A program made the translations under genes and the position numbers. From Evansella vedderi (GTDB lineage: Bacteria; Bacillota; Bacilli; Bacillales; Salisediminibacteriaceae), in NCBI RefSeq assembly GCF_030813435.1, contig NZ_JAUSUG010000003.1, forward strand, positions 248,001 through 312,000: a stretch of 64,000 bases of DNA, in the 5' to 3' direction. Below, piece by piece: positions 8,179-22,417 of this stretch. Every line of letters starts with the position of its first letter. The first letter of the stretch is position 1. The notes under the pieces were generated by a model that searched no databases, had not been told where the DNA came from, and saw nothing but the letters and a program-made list of their open reading frames with translations.

Positions 8179-8835
8179 TGTAGCAAAGGTTAATAAGGCA
8201 ATTTGTTCCAGTGAGAATGTATGTTCTATTGGTGTAAAATGGCATTCTATTAGAAGTTGGTTCATCGTTTCTTCTGTGTATTGGTGGCGTTTCTCAGAAA
8301 TTCTCCCCCATTGCAATAACGTTTCCTTTTCCATCCCCTCGAGACCCCATTGCTTACTTAACTCTTCCGCGTATTTCTCCGTTAAATGTTTACTTGGGTT
8401 AAGTAAAACAAGGCTTCCTCCATACTTTAAGACACGATACATTTCCTTCAACGCCTTCGAAGGCTCTGGAAGGAGAAATACAACACAAGTAGATAGGACG
8501 ATATCAAATTGATTCTCTTGAAATGGAAGTTTCTCCGCGTCCCCTTCAAGGAAAATGGGTACTTTCTGAAAAGGGGTAGTTCTTACATTTTCTTTTGCAC
8601 GTTTGACCATTTCCTTTGAAAGATCGATACCAGTAATTGCGGTTGAAGAGTCAGCTCCCTTTAACAAAAGCCGCCCCGTTCCACAACCAACATCTAAAAC
8701 GTACTTTGTAGCCCATGACCCTGTTTTTTGGATTAATTCATCGTGCAATTTAGATAACCAAGAGCTTTGGGCCATTTGATCAAAAAAGTCGACTCGCCTG
8801 TCAAATTCCTCCACCTTAATCTTTCTCATGGCCAT
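8167..8835 (-). CDS. Class I SAM-dependent methyltransferase (Methyltransf_11 type)
   Basis: This 222-residue protein has the Rossmann motif I VLDVGCGTGRLL near residue 47, an acidic motif in GIDLSKEMV, and the post-I segment FDIVLSTCVVFLLPEPSKAL typical of UbiE/Methyltransf_11 enzymes. The substrate is unknown. The start overlaps the pyrE stop as TAATG, so it is translationally coupled to the last pyr gene and precedes the operon terminator. B. subtilis has no such gene at this place as far as I recall. Coupling suggests expression under pyrimidine control, but a functional link to UMP synthesis is only an inference. Confidence 0.85.
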   Translation of the reverse strand: MAMRKIKVEEFDRRVDFFDQMAQSSWLSKLHDELIQKTGSWATKYVLDVGCGTGRLLLKGADSSTAITGIDLSKEMVKRAKENVRTTPFQKVPIFLEGDAEKLPFQENQFDIVLSTCVVFLLPEPSKALKEMYRVLKYGGSLVLLNPSKHLTEKYAEELSKQWGLEGMEKETLLQWGRISEKRHQYTEETMNQLLIECHFTPIEHTFSLEQIALLTFATKKS

Positions 8836-9460
8836 TATGCCTCAGCAGGTGTCTTCCACTCTTTTGGATTTTCCCGCCACTTTTCAAGAAGTGGAAGATC
8901 ATCCTCTTTAATGCTTCCCATTTTTACAGCTTCATGTAGTAAGGAAGAATAAGTAGTCAATGAAGAAAAGGCTAGACCTTCCTTTTCAAAGGCATCTCTC
9001 GCTAGATCAAATTCATAGGTAAAAATGGAATAAACCCCGAGGACATTCCCACCAGCTTCCCTTACGCCATTAGCTGCTTGAATGGAGGATCCTCCAGTAG
9101 AGATTAGGTCTTCTATTACTACTACCTTCTTACCTTCTTCCAAGACCCCTTCGATCATATTTTGCTTTCCATGACCTTTAGCTTTAGAGCGAATATAAAT
9201 CATCGGAAGCTCCATAAGGTCTGCTACCCAAGCTGCATGTGGAATGCCGGCAGTTGCTGTACCTGCAATCACTTCTGCATGAGGATATTGTTCCCTAATT
9301 TTATCTGCAAATTGTTGAGCAATTCCCTTCCGTACTTCTGGAAAAGACATTGTAAGGCGATTATCACAGTAAATGGGTGATTTTAATCCTGAACTCCAAG
9401 TAAATGGATCATTAGGCTGTAAAGAAACGGCACCGATCGTTAATAAAGATTTTGCAATAT

Positions 9461-9479
<19 letters not shown>
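8835..9479 (-). CDS. pyrE: Orotate phosphoribosyltransferase
   Basis: This 214-residue enzyme converts orotate plus PRPP to OMP, the fifth step of UMP synthesis. The PRPP-binding motif [18 protein letters not shown] is clear at about 118-135, as is the N-terminal [16 protein letters not shown] substrate segment. Its start lies inside pyrF (19-base overlap), and its stop overlaps the start of the methyltransferase gene. Length and motifs are normal. Confidence 0.97.
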
Positions 9480-11854
<2,375 letters not shown>

Positions 11855-11858
<4 letters not shown>

Positions 11859-14800
11859 ACGAGTTGCCCCTTTTTCATCGGTCTTTCTTGACCCATTGCC
11901 TCCGCAGAGAAGGTAATCAGTTCCATAACCCTTAGAAGCGCTTCTGCCGTATCCATAGACGTTAAACAAACGATTCCATGTTCTACTGCTTCACGCCGGA
12001 TGCGGAAACCGTCTCTAGCTACCTGTTTACCCTTTGTTAATGTATTGATAATGTATTGCACTTGCCCGCCTTCAATAACATCTAACATGTTTGGAGTTTC
12101 TCCACCGATTTTTGAAACAACTGTAACAGGGATGTTATGTTCTTGAATGCTCTTAGCCGTTCCTTCCGTTGCTAACAAGTGGTATCCAATACGGTGGAAT
12201 CGCTTCGCTAGGTCCATTGCTTCGTCCTTATCTTTATCAGCAATAGTGAATAATACGGAACCGTGAGTTGGAATTTTCATACCAGATGCAATTAATCCTT
12301 TGTACAGTGCCTTTTCCAACGTATAGTCGCGACCCATAACCTCACCTGTAGATTTCATTTCAGGTCCAAGGGTAATATCTACACTTCTAAGTTTTGCAAA
12401 GGAGAATACTGGCACTTTTACAGATACCAATTCCGGCTCTGGTAAACATCCAGTTTGGAAGCCTTGATCCGTTAAGTTTTGTCCTAAAATAGCTTTCGTA
12501 GCTGTATTTGCCATGTTTACACCGGTAATTTTACTTAGGAATGGTACTGTTCGGCTAGAACGTGGGTTAACCTCCAATACATAAATTTCATTGCGGTGAA
12601 TAACGAATTGAATGTTTAATAACCCAATAATGTTAAAGCCCTTTGCTAAGCGTACAGTATAGTCAACTAGCTGCTCTTTTAAATCCTTGCTAATGTTTTG
12701 TGTTGGATAGACGGCAATGGAATCCCCTGAGTGAACACCAGCACGTTCAATATGCTCCATAATTCCTGGAATAACCACTGTCTCACCATCAGAAATAGCG
12801 TCTACTTCAACTTCCTTACCTGTTAAATATCTATCAATTAATACTGGGTGCTTTTCATTTACTTTAACGGCACGATCCATATATTTTAATAAATCATGCT
12901 CGTTGTAAACAATCTCCATGGCACGTCCCCCGAGAACATAGGAAGGACGAACCAACACTGGGTATCCGATACCATTAGCAATGGTCACCGCTTCTGATAC
13001 GGAGGTGGCTGTTTTACCTTCTGGCTGTGGTATTCCAAGCTCCATTAAAGTTTGTTCAAATTTATCTCTGTTCTCTGCTCGGTCCATGTTCTCTAAGGAC
13101 GTTCCTAGAAGCTTAACTCCCCTTTCTTCTAAATCAGAAGCTAGGTTTAACGCTGTTTGCCCGCCGAATTGAACAATGACCCCAATAGGATTTTCTTGAT
13201 TAATGACATGCATAACATCTTCTACTGTCAATGGCTCGAAATAAAGCTTATCAGAAATCTGGAAGTCTGTTGACACAGTCTCCGGGTTATTATTAACGAT
13301 AATTGCTTCATACCCTGCTTCTTGAATAGCCTTAACAGTATGAACCGTTGCATAATCAAACTCGATACCTTGACCAATTCGAATTGGACCTGACCCTAAT
13401 ACTAAGACAGATTCCTTTTCTGTTTGCTTTGATTCATTTTCTTCTTCATACGTTCCATAATAGTACGGAGTTTCTGAGGAGAACTCAGCAGCACATGTAT
13501 CTACCATTTTATAAACAGGGTAAATATTATTTTCTTTGCGGAATACTTCTACTTCCATTACATCCGTTTCTAAAAGACGGGCCAATTCCTCATCGGAGAA
13601 ACCTAGCGCCTTCGCTTCACGAATAATATTAACGTCCCACTTCTTTTCAACGATTTCATTTTCCATATCAATGATTCGTTTTATTTGATACAAGAAGAAG
13701 CGGTCAATTTTCGTCATGGCAAAGAGTTCTTCCATGTCATAACCTAAGCGGAACGCTTCTGCTACAAGAATAAGACGTTCATCATCAGCATGTACCAATC
13801 TCGTTCTTAACTCTTCATGGGAGATATCTAATTTCTTATTGAAGCGGATATGGTTTAGATCCACCTCTGTAGAGCGGATAGCTTTCAAAAGGGACTCTGG
13901 CAAGTTTCGTCCTATAGCCATCACTTCACCAGTTGCTTTCATTTGTGTTCCAAGCTTGCGGTTTGCTGCATCAAATTTATCGAATGGCCATCTTGGAATT
14001 TTCGTTACAACATAATCCAAAGCTGGCTCGAAGCTTGCATAAGTTGTGTGTGTTATCGGGTTTTTACATTCATCTAAATGGTAACCTACGGCAATTTTTG
14101 CAGAAAGCTTTGCAATTGGATAACCTGTCGCCTTCGATGCTAATGCTGAAGACCGGCTTACCCTTGGATTTACTTCGATGATGAAGTAATTTTCACTATA
14201 TGGGTCTAATGCAAATTGTACGTTACATCCCCCTTGAATTCCTAAGGCACGGATAATTTTCAAGGATGAATTTCTTAAAATTTGATATTCACGATCTGTT
14301 AATGTTTGAGATGGTGCAACGACGATAGAGTCCCCAGTATGAATACCGACTGGATCTATGTTTTCCATATTACATACGACAATAGCTTGATTGTTTGCAT
14401 CGCGCATTACTTCATATTCCACTTCTTTATAGCCAGCGATACTCTTTTCAATTAAGCATTGATTCACTGGACTTTGGTGTAAGCCACCTGAAACAATCTC
14501 TTTTAATTGCTCATCATTATAAACAAGGCCACCGCCAGTACCACCTAATGTATAGGCAGGGCGAACAATGACTGGATAACCAATTTCCTCTACAAACGTA
14601 AATGCCCCCTCTAATGATTGAACAATTTCACTTGGAGGAACTGGTTCATTTAGCTCATTCATTAAGGTACGGAATAGCTCACGGTCTTCTGCTTTCTGGA
14701 TTGCATTTAAGTCAGTACCTAACAGCTCCACACCATATTCATCAAGTATACCTGATTCTGATAGATCTACAGCTAAATTGAGTCCCGTTTGTCCTCCTAA

Positions 14801-15067
14801 TGTAGCTAAAATACCATCAGGCTGCTCTTGGCGAATTACTCTGCTTACAAATTCCAACGTAAGCGGTTCAATATAGACTCTATCTGCCACTGATTCGTCA
14901 GTCATGATCGTTGCTGGGTTTGAATTAATTAAAATAACCTCATACCCTTCCTCCATTAGGGCTTGGCAGGCTTGGGTTCCTGCATAATCAAACTCTGCTG
15001 CTTGACCGATTATTATAGGACCAGATCCAATAACGAGAATTTTGTGTATGTCTGTACGTTTAGGCAT
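11855..15067 (-). CDS. carB: Carbamoyl phosphate synthetase large subunit, pyrimidine-specific
   Basis: This 1070-residue large subunit (pyrAB in B. subtilis) makes carbamoyl phosphate from bicarbonate, ammonia and two ATP. Two homologous ATP-grasp halves are visible: [20 protein letters not shown] near the N-terminus and [20 protein letters not shown] near 555. Substrate loops include [12 protein letters not shown] and [12 protein letters not shown]. The C-terminal allosteric domain follows about residue 930. It overlaps carA by eight bases and pyrK by four. Its place in the PyrR-controlled operon marks it as the pyrimidine isozyme. Confidence 0.98.
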
Positions 15068-16148
15068 GAGTAATCCCCTTTCTAGCTGCTTCTAGCATCT
15101 CTTTAAATTCTTTGAATAATCCTTGGGCATCCTCAGGACCTGGTGATGCTTCCGGGTGGTATTGCACACTGAATGCTAATTCTTCTTTATGGCGAATCCC
15201 TTCAATGGAACCATCGTTTACATTCACATGAGTTACTTCTAAATTTGTACCAGCTATGCTGTCAGGATCCACAGTATATCCGTGATTTTGTGCCGTAATA
15301 GTAATTTGACCCGTTCGGAGATCCTTAACAGGGTGATTGCTCCCACGGTGTCCAAATTTCATTTTTACTGTCTCGGCTCCACAAGCAAGTGCTAATAGCT
15401 GATGGCCTAGGCAAATACCGAAAATAGGAACTTCTCCGACCAGCTCTTTTACCGTTTCAATACACTCTTTAACGTCCTTCGGATCTCCAGGTCCGTTACT
15501 TAATACAATTCCATCCGGTTGAAAAAGACGAATTTCATCTGCTGTCGTATCGTGAGGGACAACCATTACTTCATAACCTTCTGCAACAAGGTTTTTTACA
15601 ATTCCTTTTTTAACTCCATAGTCGATCAACACAACCCGTTCCTTCGTACCAGGGTTTACAAATCTAGTTTTTGTAGAAACTGTGGCAACTTGGTCTGTTG
15701 GGAATAGAGTACTTCTTAAATGTTCAATCACTTCATCCGTATTAACGTCAGCAGAACAAATTCGTCCCTTCAACGTTCCATTTTCACGGATCATTCTTGT
15801 GAGTTTTCTTGTGTCAATTCCTTCGATCCCTGGAATATCAAAATGCTTTAACCATTGATCAAGGGAAAGATTAGAACGGAAGTGACTTGGATATGCTGAT
15901 GCTTCCTTTACAATTAATCCGTGAATGTTTGGGATAATACTTTCAAAATCATCACGGTTAATTCCGTAGTTCCCGATTAATGGATAAGTCATTGTTACAA
16001 TTTGACCACAGTAAGACGGATCAGACATTACTTCTTGGTACCCAGTCATTCCTGTATTGAAAACGACTTCTCCATCCCGTTCCCTTTCACTGCCAATTCC
16101 TTTTCCAACAAAAATTTCACCGTTTTCTAGAACTAATAATCGCTTCAT
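15060..16148 (-). CDS. carA: Carbamoyl phosphate synthetase small (glutaminase) subunit
   Basis: This 362-residue class I glutamine amidotransferase supplies ammonia to CarB. The nucleophile lies in [16 protein letters not shown] (cysteine near 238), and the His/Glu of the triad are in [13 protein letters not shown] near the C-terminus. The N-terminal CPSase_sm domain starts [19 protein letters not shown]. The start overlaps the pyrC stop as ATGA. Confidence 0.97.
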   Translation of the reverse strand: MKRLLVLENGEIFVGKGIGSERERDGEVVFNTGMTGYQEVMSDPSYCGQIVTMTYPLIGNYGINRDDFESIIPNIHGLIVKEASAYPSHFRSNLSLDQWLKHFDIPGIEGIDTRKLTRMIRENGTLKGRICSADVNTDEVIEHLRSTLFPTDQVATVSTKTRFVNPGTKERVVLIDYGVKKGIVKNLVAEGYEVMVVPHDTTADEIRLFQPDGIVLSNGPGDPKDVKECIETVKELVGEVPIFGICLGHQLLALACGAETVKMKFGHRGSNHPVKDLRTGQITITAQNHGYTVDPDSIAGTNLEVTHVNVNDGSIEGIRHKEELAFSVQYHPEASPGPEDAQGLFKEFKEMLEAARKGITHA

Positions 16149-17446
16149 TTAGATAGGACCTCCTCGTATTTCCAAGCTGTTTTCCCTGATGCTATTGTTT
16201 GAATAGGCCACCCTGTAAGTACTTCCTTACCAAAAGGTGTATTTTTACCTTTAGAAACGAAAGAGTCCACATCTACTGTTGCTTTTAAATCAAGGTCAAC
16301 AACCGTAAAGTCCGCGAAGCTTCCTTCCTCTAAACGTCCGTAAGGTAAATCAAACGTTTTAGCTGGTATTATGGTCATCCAGTCAATTAATTGTTTTAAT
16401 GTAAAGATTCCTGTTTGAACAAATTTTGTATATAAAAGAGGGAACGCCGTTTCCAACCCAACAATTCCAAAGGGTGCTTCTTCTATCGGAAGCTCTTTTT
16501 CCTCTTTTGTATGTGGTGCATGATCCGTTGCAATAAAGTCAATTGTTCCATCGAGTAAGCCTTCAATTAATGCTTGACGATCTTCAGCCCCACGAAGCGG
16601 TGGGTTCATCTTATAATTCGTATCAATTCCCGGAATATCTTCATCACAAAGGATGAGGTGATGCGGAGTAACTTCAGCCGTTACTTTAATCCCCGCACGC
16701 TTTGCATCTCGAATAACACGAACGGACTCCTTTGTACTAACGTGACACACGTGATAATGGGTTCCTGCAGTTTCCGCTAAGAGAACGTCCCTTGCAATGT
16801 GAACGGACTCAGCAGCAGATAAAATACCAAGGACATTAAACTTTTTTGCGAAGCTTCCTGCATGAACAGCCCCACCATAGAGCAGGCTATTATCTTCACA
16901 GTGAGCTACAATAGCTTTGTTTACCTTTGCTGCTGCAACCATCGCTTCGTACATTTTCCCTGCTTCTTGAATACCAACACCATCATCTGTAAAAGCAAAT
17001 GCGCCAAGCTCAGCCAACTTATCCATATCCGTCAAGTCCTTACCTAACTGTCTCTCTGTAATGGAAGCGTATGGCAGAACACGAACATGCCCCTTTTCCT
17101 TCATCGCTTTATGAATATTACTGAAGTTCTCAGGTGTATCTGGTACAGGACGTGTATTTGGCATAGCCGCGATAGTTGTGAAGCCACCCTTAGCTGCCGC
17201 TAGTGTTCCTGTTTCGATTGTTTCCTTCTTTTCTCCACCTGGCTCACGAAGATGAACATGTAAGTCTACAAATCCTGGAGTAATAAGCTTTCCATTTACA
17301 TCTATAACTTCCTCATAGTTTATTTCGTCAAGTGTTTCTGCTGTAACTTTTTCAATCTTCCCTGAGTCTGTATTTACCACAATGGAAATCTGTTCTTTTT
17401 CTCCGTCCTTATTCAACGTCCAACCATTTTTATATAACACGCTCAT
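16145..17446 (-). CDS. pyrC: Dihydroorotase
   Basis: This 433-residue amidohydrolase cyclises carbamoyl aspartate to dihydroorotate. Metal ligands are visible in [20 protein letters not shown] (HxH near 62), [21 protein letters not shown] and [12 protein letters not shown]. It is a class I type of normal length. The start at 17446 has ATGGAGG upstream and lies within the 3' end of pyrB (17-base overlap). Confidence 0.97.
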   Translation of the reverse strand: MSVLYKNGWTLNKDGEKEQISIVVNTDSGKIEKVTAETLDEINYEEVIDVNGKLITPGFVDLHVHLREPGGEKKETIETGTLAAAKGGFTTIAAMPNTRPVPDTPENFSNIHKAMKEKGHVRVLPYASITERQLGKDLTDMDKLAELGAFAFTDDGVGIQEAGKMYEAMVAAAKVNKAIVAHCEDNSLLYGGAVHAGSFAKKFNVLGILSAAESVHIARDVLLAETAGTHYHVCHVSTKESVRVIRDAKRAGIKVTAEVTPHHLILCDEDIPGIDTNYKMNPPLRGAEDRQALIEGLLDGTIDFIATDHAPHTKEEKELPIEEAPFGIVGLETAFPLLYTKFVQTGIFTLKQLIDWMTIIPAKTFDLPYGRLEEGSFADFTVVDLDLKATVDVDSFVSKGKNTPFGKEVLTGWPIQTIASGKTAWKYEEVLSK

Positions 17447-18341
17447 ATTTTTTTACCTCCATTAAATTAAGTACATAGGCAAGAACTGCTTTCCTTACGA
17501 GTACCCCATTTTTTATTTGCTTAAAAATTCTAGAGCGACTGCATTCAACAAGCTCGCTTGCAATTTCTACTCCCCGGTTCACTGGTGCTGGGTGCATAAT
17601 GATCGCATGTTCCCCCATCACCTTTTCCCTTTCTAGAGTTAAACCGAATTCACGATGATACGATTCTTTTGTCCATCCTTTCGAACCCCTTTCGTGCCGT
17701 TCTGTTTGAATTCGGAGCATCATCATGACATCTGCTGTTTTTACTGCCTCATCCATTGAAATAACATTACCTAGTGTTATGTCCGGGTCCATCCATTCCT
17801 TTGGACCTGCGAAGGACACCTTTGCTCCAAGCTTTCGTAAAATATTTGCATTTGTTCTTGCTACTCTACTATGTCGGATATCTCCACATATAACGACATG
17901 AAGTCCTTGAAATAGGACGAACTCCTGTTGGATGGTAAGTAAATCAAGAAGTGATTGTGTAGGGTGATCTCCTGCTCCATCCCCTGCATTGATGACAGGA
18001 ATATTAATATTTTCTAATTCTTTATAATAAGCCTTCTCCGGATGGCGGATAACAACTGCTTTACAACCAATCATTTCTAACGTTTTCACCGTATCATAAA
18101 GGGTCTCCCCCTTTTGTACACTGGAAGATCCCACATCAAAATGAAGCGTATGCAGGCCTAATTCCTTTTCAGCCATTTCAAAGCTGCATTTTGTCCTTGT
18201 ACTAGCTTCAAAAAATAAGTTTGCTACAGTAATTGGAGGGTTATATTTTTTAACCACCATGTCATCCATTTGGTTTGCATGGAACAAAATTGTTTGTAGT
18301 TGTTCTATCGTAAGATCTTCTAATGTTCGTAACTGTTTCAT
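17430..18341 (-). CDS. pyrB: Aspartate carbamoyltransferase catalytic subunit
   Basis: This 303-residue ATCase joins carbamoyl phosphate and aspartate. The carbamoyl-phosphate motif [15 protein letters not shown] is near residue 43, with [18 protein letters not shown] at about 126-143 and [12 protein letters not shown] near 258. No pyrI regulatory subunit follows, as is usual in Bacillaceae. Expression is controlled by the PyrR attenuator just upstream (18622-18765). Confidence 0.97.
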   Translation of the reverse strand: MKQLRTLEDLTIEQLQTILFHANQMDDMVVKKYNPPITVANLFFEASTRTKCSFEMAEKELGLHTLHFDVGSSSVQKGETLYDTVKTLEMIGCKAVVIRHPEKAYYKELENINIPVINAGDGAGDHPTQSLLDLLTIQQEFVLFQGLHVVICGDIRHSRVARTNANILRKLGAKVSFAGPKEWMDPDITLGNVISMDEAVKTADVMMMLRIQTERHERGSKGWTKESYHREFGLTLEREKVMGEHAIIMHPAPVNRGVEIASELVECSRSRIFKQIKNGVLVRKAVLAYVLNLMEVKKYERVI

Positions 18342-18422
18342 TACTCACCACTCCTTCATACCCCTTGTTTTACAAAAGGCTGTTTTATAAAAAATAATAG
18401 CTTTTTATAAGATTTATTATCG

Positions 18423-18537
18423 CTCGAATCCGTTACAGGCGGACGCTTTCCGCGGGCAACGCTTCAGTCTCCTCGTCCCTGCGGGGTCTTCATCCGTTGC
18501 TTTTCCCGCTGGAGTCGCCGCCTTTCACTCCTTCGAG
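18423..18537 (+). repeat. Dispersed GC-rich repeat core, copy R4
   Basis: The copy is bounded by CTCGAA (18423-18428) and its complement TTCGAG (18532-18537). The core contains GGACGCTTTCCGCGGGCAAC, then GCTTCAGTCTCCTCG, TGCGGGGTCTTCATCCGTTG, and CTTTTCCCGCTGGAGTCGCC. It lies in the pyrB leader between the attenuator terminator and the pyrB start codon, so it is transcribed whenever pyrB is. Confidence 0.8.
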
Positions 18538-18621
18538 TTACCGAAAAACAGCAATCTACAGAAAAAATTCCTTATAAAATTAATGTGTTAGGGTTGGGTG
18601 CTGTAGTGAGAACTACGGCAT

Positions 18622-18765
18622 AAAAAAGCACCCTAACATATATGTTGGGTGCTCACATCTCTATTTATCCATAGAGTAGAGATAGAAGAGGGGTAATAGG
18701 ATACAGGATACACTTCCCCTTATTTCTATTCTCTAATGTGCCACCCTTGTAAGCCTCTCTGGACT
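18622..18765 (-). promoter_or_regulatory. PyrR-dependent attenuator before pyrB
   Basis: The minus strand carries the PyrR-binding loop AGTCCAGAGAGGCTTACAAG at 18746-18765, continuing GGTGGC. About 90 bases later comes the terminator AGCACCCAACATATATGTTAGG with GGTGCT and six T (18622-18653). UMP-bound PyrR stabilises the anti-antiterminator and promotes termination. This is the third of three such sites in the operon. Confidence 0.92.
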
Positions 18766-18783
18766 TTTTAAAGGATGAAATTT

Positions 18784-20103
18784 TTATTGTTTTTCTTTAT
18801 CCATTTCTACATTTAAGTCTTGAAACATTTCTTCTGAGTTTTTGATTATCGGCCTACCTGGAAGGATTAAGTTTAATACAATACCTACAATAGCTGCTAA
18901 AGCCATACCAGGTACTTGAATTTCATCTGTTACTTGAATAAACGCTCCGCCAATACCGATTACTAAGATTACGGAAGAAATGATTAGGTTTCTTTTTTCT
19001 CCTATGTTTACTCTATTATCAATTAACATTCTTAAACCACTTGATGCAATGATACCGAATAGGAGAATGGAAACCCCGCCCATAACAGCTGTTGGAATGG
19101 TTTCTATTAATGCTGCTACTTTACCTATAAATCCGAAGATGATAGCTAATACGGCTGCACCACCGATAACAAATACGCTAAACACTCTTGTTAAGGCAAC
19201 TACTCCAATATTTTCACCATAAGTTGTGTTAGGTGGTCCACCTAGAACAGAGCTTATTATAGTTGCTACCCCATCCCCTAAAATGGAACGGTGTAAACCT
19301 GGCTTTTTAACGAAATTTTTACCAACCACTTTACTTAATACCATCTGATCACCAATGTGTTCAGATAAAGTTACAACTGCGACTGGAACCATAATTGCAA
19401 TAATCGTCCATGATATGGTTGGTGTATGTGTAACAAATGGCACAACGAAATCTGGTGCTGCAATCCAAGCTGCTTCTCTTACAGGAGTAAGATCTATAAT
19501 TCCTAAGAAGTAAGCTACTACATATCCCCCAACTATCCCTATTAAAATTGGAATGAGTCCAAAAAATCCTCGAAAGAAGATCGATGCTAAAATCGTTATG
19601 AATAAAGTTATTAGTGCTACTGTAAATAGTGTTCCGTCATAAATTCCTGTTCCCGGTATATTCATGGCCATATCCACTGCCACTGGAGCTAAACCTAAAC
19701 CGATAACCATGATTACTGGGCCAACAACAATCGGAGGCAGTAGATTTATTAACCAACGTACCCCACTTGTTTTAATTAATAATGCTACTAATCCATAAAC
19801 AATACCAGCAAAGAAGCTTCCGATTAGCATACCTTCTATTCCACCAATGGAAATGGCTGTAATCATTGGGGTAATAAATGCGAATGATGAACCTAAATAA
19901 GCTGGTATTTGTCCTCTTGTAATAAGTAAATAAGCTAATGTACCAAGGCCACTTGATACAAGGGCAACTGCAGGACTAATGCCCACTAAATATGGTACTA
20001 AAATGGTTGCACCAAACATTGCAAACAGATGTTGAATACTAAAGGCTAACCATCGATCATACCTTGGTACTTCTCTAATTCCAACCGCTTTTTCCTGTGA
20101 CAT
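18784..20103 (-). CDS. pyrP: Uracil permease (NCS2 family)
   Basis: This 439-residue membrane protein of the nucleobase-cation symporter-2 family imports uracil. Many hydrophobic segments are visible. Family motifs include FGATILVPYLVG near residue 30 and GGPPNTTYGENIG in the substrate region. The start at 20103 (MSQEKAVGIREV) follows AGAGGAGGA at a good distance. The 17-codon open extension upstream would run through the attenuator terminator, so it is rejected. It lies between two PyrR attenuators. Confidence 0.96.
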   Translation of the reverse strand: MSQEKAVGIREVPRYDRWLAFSIQHLFAMFGATILVPYLVGISPAVALVSSGLGTLAYLLITRGQIPAYLGSSFAFITPMITAISIGGIEGMLIGSFFAGIVYGLVALLIKTSGVRWLINLLPPIVVGPVIMVIGLGLAPVAVDMAMNIPGTGIYDGTLFTVALITLFITILASIFFRGFFGLIPILIGIVGGYVVAYFLGIIDLTPVREAAWIAAPDFVVPFVTHTPTISWTIIAIMVPVAVVTLSEHIGDQMVLSKVVGKNFVKKPGLHRSILGDGVATIISSVLGGPPNTTYGENIGVVALTRVFSVFVIGGAAVLAIIFGFIGKVAALIETIPTAVMGGVSILLFGIIASSGLRMLIDNRVNIGEKRNLIISSVILVIGIGGAFIQVTDEIQVPGMALAAIVGIVLNLILPGRPIIKNSEEMFQDLNVEMDKEKQ

Positions 20104-20133
20104 TATAAATCCTCCTCTAATGAGAATTAAAAC

Positions 20134-20245
20134 AAAAACCTCTTTGATTCCCAAAGAGGTATCTTCACAAACCTAGTATGAGTACAAATAGCTCATTTGT
20201 ATTCATCAGGCGAGGAGTATACCCCTTAGCAGTCTCTCTGGACTG
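20134..20245 (-). promoter_or_regulatory. PyrR-dependent attenuator between pyrR and pyrP
   Basis: Just after the pyrR stop the minus strand reads CAGTCCAGAGAGACTGCTAA (20226-20245), continuing GGGG: a PyrR-binding loop. The terminator ACCTCTTTGGGAATCAAAGA with GGT and a T-run covers 20134-20160. The layout is as in B. subtilis. Confidence 0.92.
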
Positions 20246-20247
20246 TT

Positions 20248-20832
<585 letters not shown>

Positions 20833-20858
20833 TTAACAGTATTCTAGTTTTTTCTATG

Positions 20859-20970
20859 AAAAAACCCTCTCACTAGGCAGTGAGAGGGCAGAATAAATGT
20901 AGATACACGTATCCCTTAAAATACATTTTCCACTTGAAAATGTGTCTCCCTTCACAGCCTCACAGGACTG
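20859..20970 (-). promoter_or_regulatory. PyrR-dependent attenuator in the 5' leader of pyrR
   Basis: The minus strand carries CAGTCCTGTGAGGCTGTGAA (20951-20970), a PyrR-binding loop. The strong terminator CCCTCTCACTGCCTAGTGAG, AGGG and six T follows at 20859-20888, before the pyrR start. Confidence 0.92.
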
Positions 20971-21004
20971 ATGTTAAAGGTAATCCGTATTTAATTCTTC
21001 TGTA

Positions 21005-21033
21005 ATTATGTCACTCATGTCGTAGTTTGTCAA
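21005..21033 (-). promoter_or_regulatory. Promoter of the pyr operon
   Basis: A perfect -35 TTGACA (21028-21033) and a -10 CATAAT (21005-21010) are separated by exactly 17 bases on the minus strand, immediately after the rluD stop codon. Transcription would start near 20998 and run into the first PyrR attenuator. Confidence 0.85.
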
Positions 21034-21036
21034 CGA

Positions 21037-21954
21037 TCATTTTTCACTTTTTCTTAATTGTTCTAAACATGCTTCCATATCTTCAGGTAGTGGAGCCTGG
21101 AATGTGACAAGTTCCTTTGTTCTCGGATGAACAAATCCTAGTAATTCCGCATGAAGTGCTTGACCATCAATAGGAAAATCTTGTTTTTTTCTTAGTCCAT
21201 ACTTTGGATCATTAATTATTGGGAAGCCGATGTACTTCATATGAACTCTAATTTGATGGGTTCGTCCCGTTTCCAATTCACATGAAACAAGTGTATGATG
21301 CTGAAATCGCTCCACAACCTGAAAATGAGTAACGGCATCTCTGCTATTTTTATCCGTTACAACCATGCTTTGACGATCCTCAGGATTTCTTCCAATGGGA
21401 GCATCGATAGTTCCCTTATCGTGCGGAACAACACCAATAACAATAGCTAAGTACCTTCGTTTAGTTGTCTTGTTCTTCAATTGCTCCACTAAAGATTCAT
21501 GGGCCATATCATTTTTTGCAACCATTAATAATCCAGAGGTATCCTTATCAATTCGATGAACGATCCCAGGCCTTAATACTCCATTAATACCTGAAAGATC
21601 CTTACAGTGATACATTAACCCATTAACTAATGTGCCACTATAATTCCCTGGTGCAGGGTGTACAACCATTCCCCTTGGTTTATTTACCACGAGAACATCG
21701 GAATCTTCATAAATAATATCTAAATCCATCGGTTCCGCTTCCACATTTAAAGGAACAGGGTCCGGTTCATTTATTTCAATCTCATCCCCTACAGCAATTT
21801 TATAATTGCTCTTAACAGGCTCTCCATTTACTTCAATATTCCCTTCCTTAAGCCACGATTGTACTTGACTCCTTGACCATTGGGGGAATTTATCTGAGAT
21901 ATATTTATCAATTCGAATTCCCTTTTCTTCTGTTGTTAATAAATAAGTTTCCAT
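21037..21954 (-). CDS. rluD: RluD-type 23S rRNA pseudouridine synthase (YlyB)
   Basis: This 305-residue RluA-family pseudouridine synthase has an N-terminal S4 RNA-binding domain (RIDKYISDKFPQWSRSQVQS) and the catalytic motif HRIDKDTSGLLMVAKN near residue 133, with the active aspartate. RTHQIRVHM and DPKYG are also normal. Which uridines it modifies cannot be told from sequence alone; RluD is the closest named family. It follows lspA by one base, as in B. subtilis. Confidence 0.93.
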   Translation of the reverse strand: METYLLTTEEKGIRIDKYISDKFPQWSRSQVQSWLKEGNIEVNGEPVKSNYKIAVGDEIEINEPDPVPLNVEAEPMDLDIIYEDSDVLVVNKPRGMVVHPAPGNYSGTLVNGLMYHCKDLSGINGVLRPGIVHRIDKDTSGLLMVAKNDMAHESLVEQLKNKTTKRRYLAIVIGVVPHDKGTIDAPIGRNPEDRQSMVVTDKNSRDAVTHFQVVERFQHHTLVSCELETGRTHQIRVHMKYIGFPIINDPKYGLRKKQDFPIDGQALHAELLGFVHPRTKELVTFQAPLPEDMEACLEQLRKSEK

Positions 21955-21955
21955 T

Positions 21956-22417
21956 TTATGACTTCCTTTGGTTTTTTTCTTCTTTTAACACATGAATAAT
22001 TAGCATAATTACCCCAACCACCAGGGCCATATCTGCCACGTTAAAAATAGGGTAATTGTATGTGAAAATATAGACGTCAAGAAAATCGACAACTTCCCCA
22101 TGTAAAACTCGATCGATGAAGTTCCCAATGGCTCCACCTAGAACAAGACCTAATGCCCAGCCGAACCACCGGTGTTTTTTCCCTTCCGTCTGTATGTAAT
22201 ATATAACCACTCCGATAACGATCACTGTAGCAATAAAAAAAAGCCACATTTGTCCTTGTAAAATCCCAAAGGCTGCTCCCGCATTACGATGGGACGTTAA
22301 ATGGAATACACCTTCAATGATGGGGATACTCTCCCTTAATTCCATATATTGAACAACTAGCCACTTTGTCCACTGGTCAATAATAATAATAACTAGTGCA
22401 ATGATGTAATATATCAC
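21956..22417 (-). CDS. lspA: Lipoprotein signal peptidase (signal peptidase II)
   Basis: This 153-residue membrane aspartyl protease removes lipoprotein signal peptides after lipidation. Four hydrophobic helices are visible. The catalytic aspartates lie in GNFIDRVLHGEVVDF and PIFNVADMALVVG. Its position between ileS and rluD is the usual one, but the ylyA gene found next to it in B. subtilis is absent here. Confidence 0.96.
   Translation of the reverse strand: MIYYIIALVIIIIDQWTKWLVVQYMELRESIPIIEGVFHLTSHRNAGAAFGILQGQMWLFFIATVIVIGVVIYYIQTEGKKHRWFGWALGLVLGGAIGNFIDRVLHGEVVDFLDVYIFTYNYPIFNVADMALVVGVIMLIIHVLKEEKNQRKS

Noticed and set aside
7998-8512. Open frames of 62 and 143 codons over repeat R3 and the methyltransferase
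   Set aside because: One is made of repeat and terminator sequence; the other is mainly the antisense frame of the methyltransferase gene.
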